Source of the DNA: an uncultured Clostridia bacterium
GTDB lineage: Bacteria > Bacillota > Clostridia > Oscillospirales > Acutalibacteraceae
DNA: 64,000 nucleotides
Direction of reading: 5' to 3'
NCBI GenBank assembly: GCA_945874765.1
Contig: CAMCHQ010000007.1
Span: 62,001 to 126,000 of the forward strand
Shown here: one piece after another, positions 60,802-64,000 of the stretch
Numbering within the stretch: position 1 is the stretch's first letter
Layout of the letters: the number at the start of each line of letters is the position of its first letter
The notes under the pieces: generated by a model
Databases searched by the model: none
What the model was told of the DNA's origin: nothing
The model's input: only the letters and a program-made list of their open reading frames with translations
Program-made: the position numbers and the translations under genes

Positions 60802-62070
60802 ATGAAATTAGGTACTATTTGCGTGCAGGGTGCATATCGCCCGAAAAACGGTGAGCCGAGGGTTTTGCCCATCGTTCAAAGCACAACATACAAATACGAT
60901 TCAAGTGTAGAAATGGGAGACCTTTTCGACTTAAAGAAAAGCGGATATTTCTACTCTCGACTTCAAAACCCGACTAACGATACCGTTGCCGCTAAAATCA
61001 CTATGCTTGAGGGCGGCGTTGCGGGAATGCTTACATCAAGCGGTCAGGCTGCCAACTTTTACGCAGTATTTAATATTGCACAGGCAGGCGACCATATTGT
61101 AAGCTCATCTGCAATTTACGGCGGAACATACAATCTTTTTAACGTTACAATGAGAAAACTCGGAATTGACTTTACTTTTGTAAGTCCCAACGCTACAGAA
61201 GAAGAAATTCAAGCCGCATTCAAGCCGAACACAAAGGCAGTTTTCGGTGAAACAATTTCTAATCCGAGCCTTGATATTCTCGATATCGAACGTTTTGCAA
61301 AGGTTGCACATAAAAACGGTGTTCCGCTTATTGTTGACAATACATTCGCAACTCCTATTAACTGCCGTGCATTTGATTGGGGTGTTGATATCGTAACCCA
61401 TTCCACAACTAAATATATGGAAGGTCACGCTTCAACTATCGGCGGTGTAATTGTTGACAGCGGCAATTTCGACTGGACACAAAACGACAAATTCCCGGGA
61501 CTTACAACACCTGATGAAAGCTATCACGGAATAACATATACCGACGCTTTCGGCAAAGGCGCCTACATCACAAAGGCAACCGTTCAGCTTATGCGTGACC
61601 TCGGTTCTATGCCGTCGCCTCACGACGCATTTTTATTAAACGTCGGCTTGGAGTCGCTTCATCTTCGTGTTGCAAGGCACTGCGAAAATGCAAAAAAAGT
61701 GGCTGAATATCTTAAAAACAACGATAAAATCACTTGGGTAAACTGCCCTATGCTTGAAGGCGATAAGCAATATGCAAAAGCACAAAAGTATATGCCAAAC
61801 GGCACTTGCGGCGTAGTAAGTTTCGGAATTAAAGGCGGCAGAGAAGCGGCAACAAAGTTTATGGATTCGCTTAAACTTGCGGCAATCGTTACCCACGTGG
61901 CAGACGCAAGAAGCTGCTGTTTGCACCCTGCTTCAACTACCCACCGTCAGCTTACAGACGAACAGCTTGAAGAATGCGGCGTAAGCCCTGACCTTATCCG
62001 TTTCAGCTGCGGAATTGAGGACAGCGAGGACATCATTGCCGACATTGAGCAGGCACTTGCACAAATCTAA
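60802..62070 (+). CDS. metY: O-acetylhomoserine sulfhydrylase (aminocarboxypropyltransferase)
   Basis: Cys/Met metabolism PLP enzyme of 422 residues making homocysteine from O-acetylhomoserine and sulfide. The PLP lysine is in THSTTKYMEGHASTIGG (about 205), and YFYSRLQNPTNDTVAAKI (about 55) and VADARSCCLHPASTTHRQL (about 370) are family motifs. The start at 60802 (LGTICVQGAY follows) matches family length; an upstream ATG at 60760 adds 14 residues without conserved content. It is followed by the CsoR gene at 18 bases. Confidence 0.92.
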   Translation: MKLGTICVQGAYRPKNGEPRVLPIVQSTTYKYDSSVEMGDLFDLKKSGYFYSRLQNPTNDTVAAKITMLEGGVAGMLTSSGQAANFYAVFNIAQAGDHIVSSSAIYGGTYNLFNVTMRKLGIDFTFVSPNATEEEIQAAFKPNTKAVFGETISNPSLDILDIERFAKVAHKNGVPLIVDNTFATPINCRAFDWGVDIVTHSTTKYMEGHASTIGGVIVDSGNFDWTQNDKFPGLTTPDESYHGITYTDAFGKGAYITKATVQLMRDLGSMPSPHDAFLLNVGLESLHLRVARHCENAKKVAEYLKNNDKITWVNCPMLEGDKQYAKAQKYMPNGTCGVVSFGIKGGREAATKFMDSLKLAAIVTHVADARSCCLHPASTTHRQLTDEQLEECGVSPDLIRFSCGIEDSEDIIADIEQALAQI

Positions 62071-62088
62071 AACAAAAGGAGTGAGAGT

Positions 62089-62412
62089 ATGAGCGAAAAA
62101 GAAAATAATAAGCTTCAAAATGAGCAAAGCCATTCGCACACCCATACTCATTCCCACGAGCATACAAAAGAGGTTTCAAACCGCCTTGCACGTGCAATAG
62201 GTCATCTTCAAAAGGTTAAGCAAATGGTTGAAAACGGAGACGACTGTTCCGACGTTTTAATTCAGCTTGCGGCTGTTAAATCTGCGCTTAACAATACAGG
62301 CAAGGTTATTTTAAAAGACCACCTCGACCATTGCATCGTTCACGCTGTTGAGGAGGGTGACACCACTATGCTCGACGAATTTAACGACGCTATTGACAAA
62401 TTCGTAAAATAG
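62089..62412 (+). CDS. CsoR/RcnR-family metal repressor with His-rich N-terminus
   Basis: All-helical repressor of 107 residues. The core is RLARAIGHLQKVKQMVENGDDCSDVLIQLAAVKSAL (residues about 33-68) then DHLDHCIVHA (about 83-92). The Cys-His-Cys ligand set of CsoR is present (Cys at about 54, His about 84, Cys about 88). Residues about 14-27 are a His-rich extension (SHSHTHTHSHEH) that would bind Ni, Cu, Zn or Co. A copper or other metal sensor is likely; no transporter gene adjoins, and it lies between metY and the riboflavin gene. The last codons overlap the ribU promoter -35. Confidence 0.9.
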   Translation: MSEKENNKLQNEQSHSHTHTHSHEHTKEVSNRLARAIGHLQKVKQMVENGDDCSDVLIQLAAVKSALNNTGKVILKDHLDHCIVHAVEEGDTTMLDEFNDAIDKFVK

Positions 62413-62420
62413 AATATAAT
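62393..62420 (+). promoter_or_regulatory. ribU promoter, -35 inside the csoR gene
   Basis: TTGACA (62393-62398), 16-base spacer, TATAAT (62415-62420). The -35 is formed by the codons for the last residues of the CsoR-type protein, so ribU is independently transcribed. Confidence 0.8.
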
Positions 62421-62456
62421 GATTATAGATTTTTGAAAAATCAAATAAAATATTTC

Positions 62457-62570
62457 AGGGCGAGGTGCAATTCCTCACCGGCAGTAAAGTCTGCGAACCG
62501 CCACGGCGGCCGAAACGGTGAAATTCCGTTACCGACGGTTAAAGTCCGGATGAGAGAAATGTTTAGGCAA
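62457..62570 (+). promoter_or_regulatory. FMN riboswitch (RFN element)
   Basis: The RFN landmarks appear in order: AGGGCGAGGTGCAATTCC (about 62457-62474), CACCGGCAGTAAAGTCTGCGA, CCGCCACGGCGG region, CCGTTACCGACGGTTAAAGTCCGGATGAGAGA (to about 62557; quoted in pieces: CCGACGGTTAAAGTCCGGAT). It controls the riboflavin uptake gene below. Confidence 0.96.
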
Positions 62571-62604
62571 GGTATAATATATTTTGCAAAAATCGAAGCA
62601 TTAC

Positions 62605-62635
62605 GCCCCAACATATTTGTTGGGGCTTCTCTTTT
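62605..62635 (+). terminator. FMN riboswitch terminator
   Basis: GCCCCAACA (62605-62613) / TGTTGGGGC (62618-62626), 9 perfect pairs, 4-base loop, then TTCTCTTTT. Located between the aptamer and ribU. Confidence 0.95.
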
Positions 62636-62654
62636 GCCCAAAAAGGAGAAAATT

Positions 62655-63257
62655 ATGAAAACAAACCAAACAAACAAAATCAGACTTATTACAGGCACGG
62701 CAATGCTGACAGCTGTTGCGGTGGGGCTTCAATATATCGAAATTGCCATACCGATTATGCCGAGTTTTATAAAACTTGACTTTTCCGATTTGCCCGAACT
62801 TATTGGCGCATTCGCATACGGTCCGCTTGCAGGTGTTCTTATTGCGCTATTGAAAAATCTGATACATATGGCGGTAAGTCAAAGCGGATTTGTGGGTGAA
62901 CTTTCAAATTTCATTCTCGGCGCAACATTCGCACTTGTGGCAGGCTTGATTTATAAGCACAAAAAGACAAAAGGCGAAGCACTCGTTGCGGGAATTGCGG
63001 CTTCGCTTGTTATGGCGGTAATATGCGTTCCCGTTAATTACTTTATTATTTATCCTCTTTATTATAATGTTTTGGGATTTCCCGAAGCGGCAGTGCTTCA
63101 AATGTATCAATTGATTTTGCCTAAAACAAAAAATATTTTGCAGGCATTGATTATTTTCAATTTGCCGTTTACTTTTGTTAAAGGTTTAATCAGCGCAGGG
63201 GTAACAATGCTTATTTATAAGCCTCTCTCCCCTGTTTTAAAAGGAAAAAGCAATTAA
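62655..63257 (+). CDS. ribU: Riboflavin ECF transporter S-component
   Basis: Membrane protein of 200 residues with six helices, binding riboflavin for an energy-coupling factor transporter. MPSFIKLDFSDLPELIGAFAYGPLAG (about 36-61) is the RibU family motif. The ATG at 62655 has AAAGGAG 8 bases upstream; the longer frame from 62433 runs through the riboswitch and is not real. The energising EcfA/EcfT genes are not in the window. Confidence 0.95.
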   Translation: MKTNQTNKIRLITGTAMLTAVAVGLQYIEIAIPIMPSFIKLDFSDLPELIGAFAYGPLAGVLIALLKNLIHMAVSQSGFVGELSNFILGATFALVAGLIYKHKKTKGEALVAGIAASLVMAVICVPVNYFIIYPLYYNVLGFPEAAVLQMYQLILPKTKNILQALIIFNLPFTFVKGLISAGVTMLIYKPLSPVLKGKSN

Positions 63258-63325
63258 CACCTCTTTGTTGTAATATAATACAAATTATGCTAAAATGTAA
63301 CAGAATTTCTCAGAGGTATAATAAA

Positions 63326-64000
63326 ATGACAACAAAAAAGATAAAAAGAAAAAGCCTTGGTGGAAAAAACTGATTATATTTTTAGTAATAATTTTAGTTG
63401 TTTACTTAATATTCCACTTCGCTTTTGCCTATTTCAGCAATGTTATATGCGAAAATTTAACCTCAATTGCCGAAAGCGAGCAATATGTAAAAAACGGCAA
63501 TGAAAAGGTTAAACTCGGAACATATTTTGAAAGTTTCGATACAATTTTAGACCAAAGTATTGAGCTTTCAAAACTTGCATACGAGCCTGAAAACGAGGAC
63601 AAAAACAGAAAAGAGGAACTTGAAAAACTCGGATACGAAAACGTTATGCAATATAACAATAAACCGTCGCAATTATACAAGCACCTTTCAAAGAAAAATA
63701 AAAACGCTTCAATTATGATGTCTTCGGTCAATGCAACCGTGGCTACAAAGAAACTTGATGACGGCAAAACCCTCATAGCTGTCGCTTTTAAAGGTACGGA
63801 TTCGTCAAACATTAACGATGATTTATCCGATATGTATAAAGCGGTAGACAAAAACGGCTTTCATAAAGGCTTTATGTTCAACGCAAAGCAGTTTGATAAA
63901 AAGGCTGACAAGATTGAATTTACAATCGACAGCAAAAAAATCACCCTTTCTCAAATTCTTGACGAAATGAAAAAAGATGATTGTCCTTATAAAATGCTTG
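63326..64000 (+). CDS. Membrane-anchored lipase-like protein, start out of frame (partial)
   Basis: The coding frame that continues to the window edge begins with a Lys-rich stretch, a membrane helix (WWKKLIIFLVIILVVYLIF) and a soluble domain with KTLIAVAFKGTDSSNINDDLSDM, which resembles the oxyanion-side strand of lipase class 3/Mbeg1-like hydrolases. It has no ATG. The only suitable ATG (63326, AGAGG upstream) is one base out of frame and reads into TGA after 15 codons; adding one A in the A-rich region after it would restore MTNKKDKKKK. So there is a one-base slip, from sequencing, mutation or slippage. The GxSxG motif would lie past the edge. Confidence 0.6.

Noticed and set aside
62433-62654. 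N-terminal extension of ribU from 62433
   Set aside because: It runs through the FMN riboswitch; the SD and family length place the start at 62655.

Overview
The window looks like a low-GC Gram-positive anaerobe of class Clostridia, most likely Ruminococcaceae/Oscillospirales from a gut. This is inference from gene content: LL-diaminopimelate aminotransferase (DapL), a fused PurL/PurQ-type FGAM synthase, GlgC/GlgD paired subunits, a dockerin-like tail, BIG2/FIVAR surface protein, ECF S-components under riboswitches and Firmicutes-type promoters and terminators. UGA is used as a normal stop (for example fucA and the small gene at 4007), so the standard code applies.

Layout. 0-9.7 kb, mostly minus strand: a cobalamin riboswitch driving a DUF4430 lipoprotein, hpt, a YhgE/Pip membrane protein with a small partner, purB-purC, dapL, dapF and an ANTAR protein. 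9.9-15.9 kb: glycogen operon glgB-glgC-glgD-glgA. 15.9-21.3 kb: divergent AraC regulator and the L-fucose operon fucA-fucU-fucK-fucI. 21.3-31.5 kb: polysaccharide deacetylase, MgtC, prfB, a RING/zinc-ribbon membrane protein, galU, a CPBP protease, tadA, TPP riboswitch-thiT, an acetyltransferase, a MATE exporter and an unknown membrane protein. 31.6-33.3 kb: acyl-CoA synthetase.

33.3-38 kb is a region with decay and rearrangement: a stand-alone 5S rRNA gene with its own promoter and terminator, followed by a 125-bp tandem duplication; a LytTR response regulator interrupted by UGA; a degenerate histidine kinase; and a MATE exporter whose last helices are replaced by the C-terminal part of a flavodoxin-like reductase, behind an autoregulated MarR promoter. 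38-43 kb: DAHP synthase with two stacked promoters, small regulators, a wrecked REP-associated transposase carrying a palindrome, TetR, and mgtE behind a leader with a small ORF and apparently competing hairpins. 43-54 kb: C39 peptidase, cytoplasmic alpha-glucosidase, LRR/dockerin protein and a 2,180-residue BIG2/FIVAR surface protein. 54-64 kb: a PAS-only protein, purL, apgM-type phosphatase/mutase, metY, a His-rich CsoR repressor, FMN riboswitch-ribU and the start of a lipase-like membrane protein.

Most striking observations: (1) the mgtE leader with a 26-codon ORF and alternative RNA pairings; (2) a recurring leader in which a terminator-like hairpin contains the Shine-Dalgarno sequence and its U-tract is the spacer to the AUG (three exported proteins at 907, 22232 and 43868); (3) the MATE-flavodoxin chimera; (4) the autonomous 5S gene with tandem 3' repeats; (5) the RAYT remnant with a REP-like palindrome where its catalytic core should be. 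No CRISPR array, prophage, intact insertion sequence or tRNA was seen.
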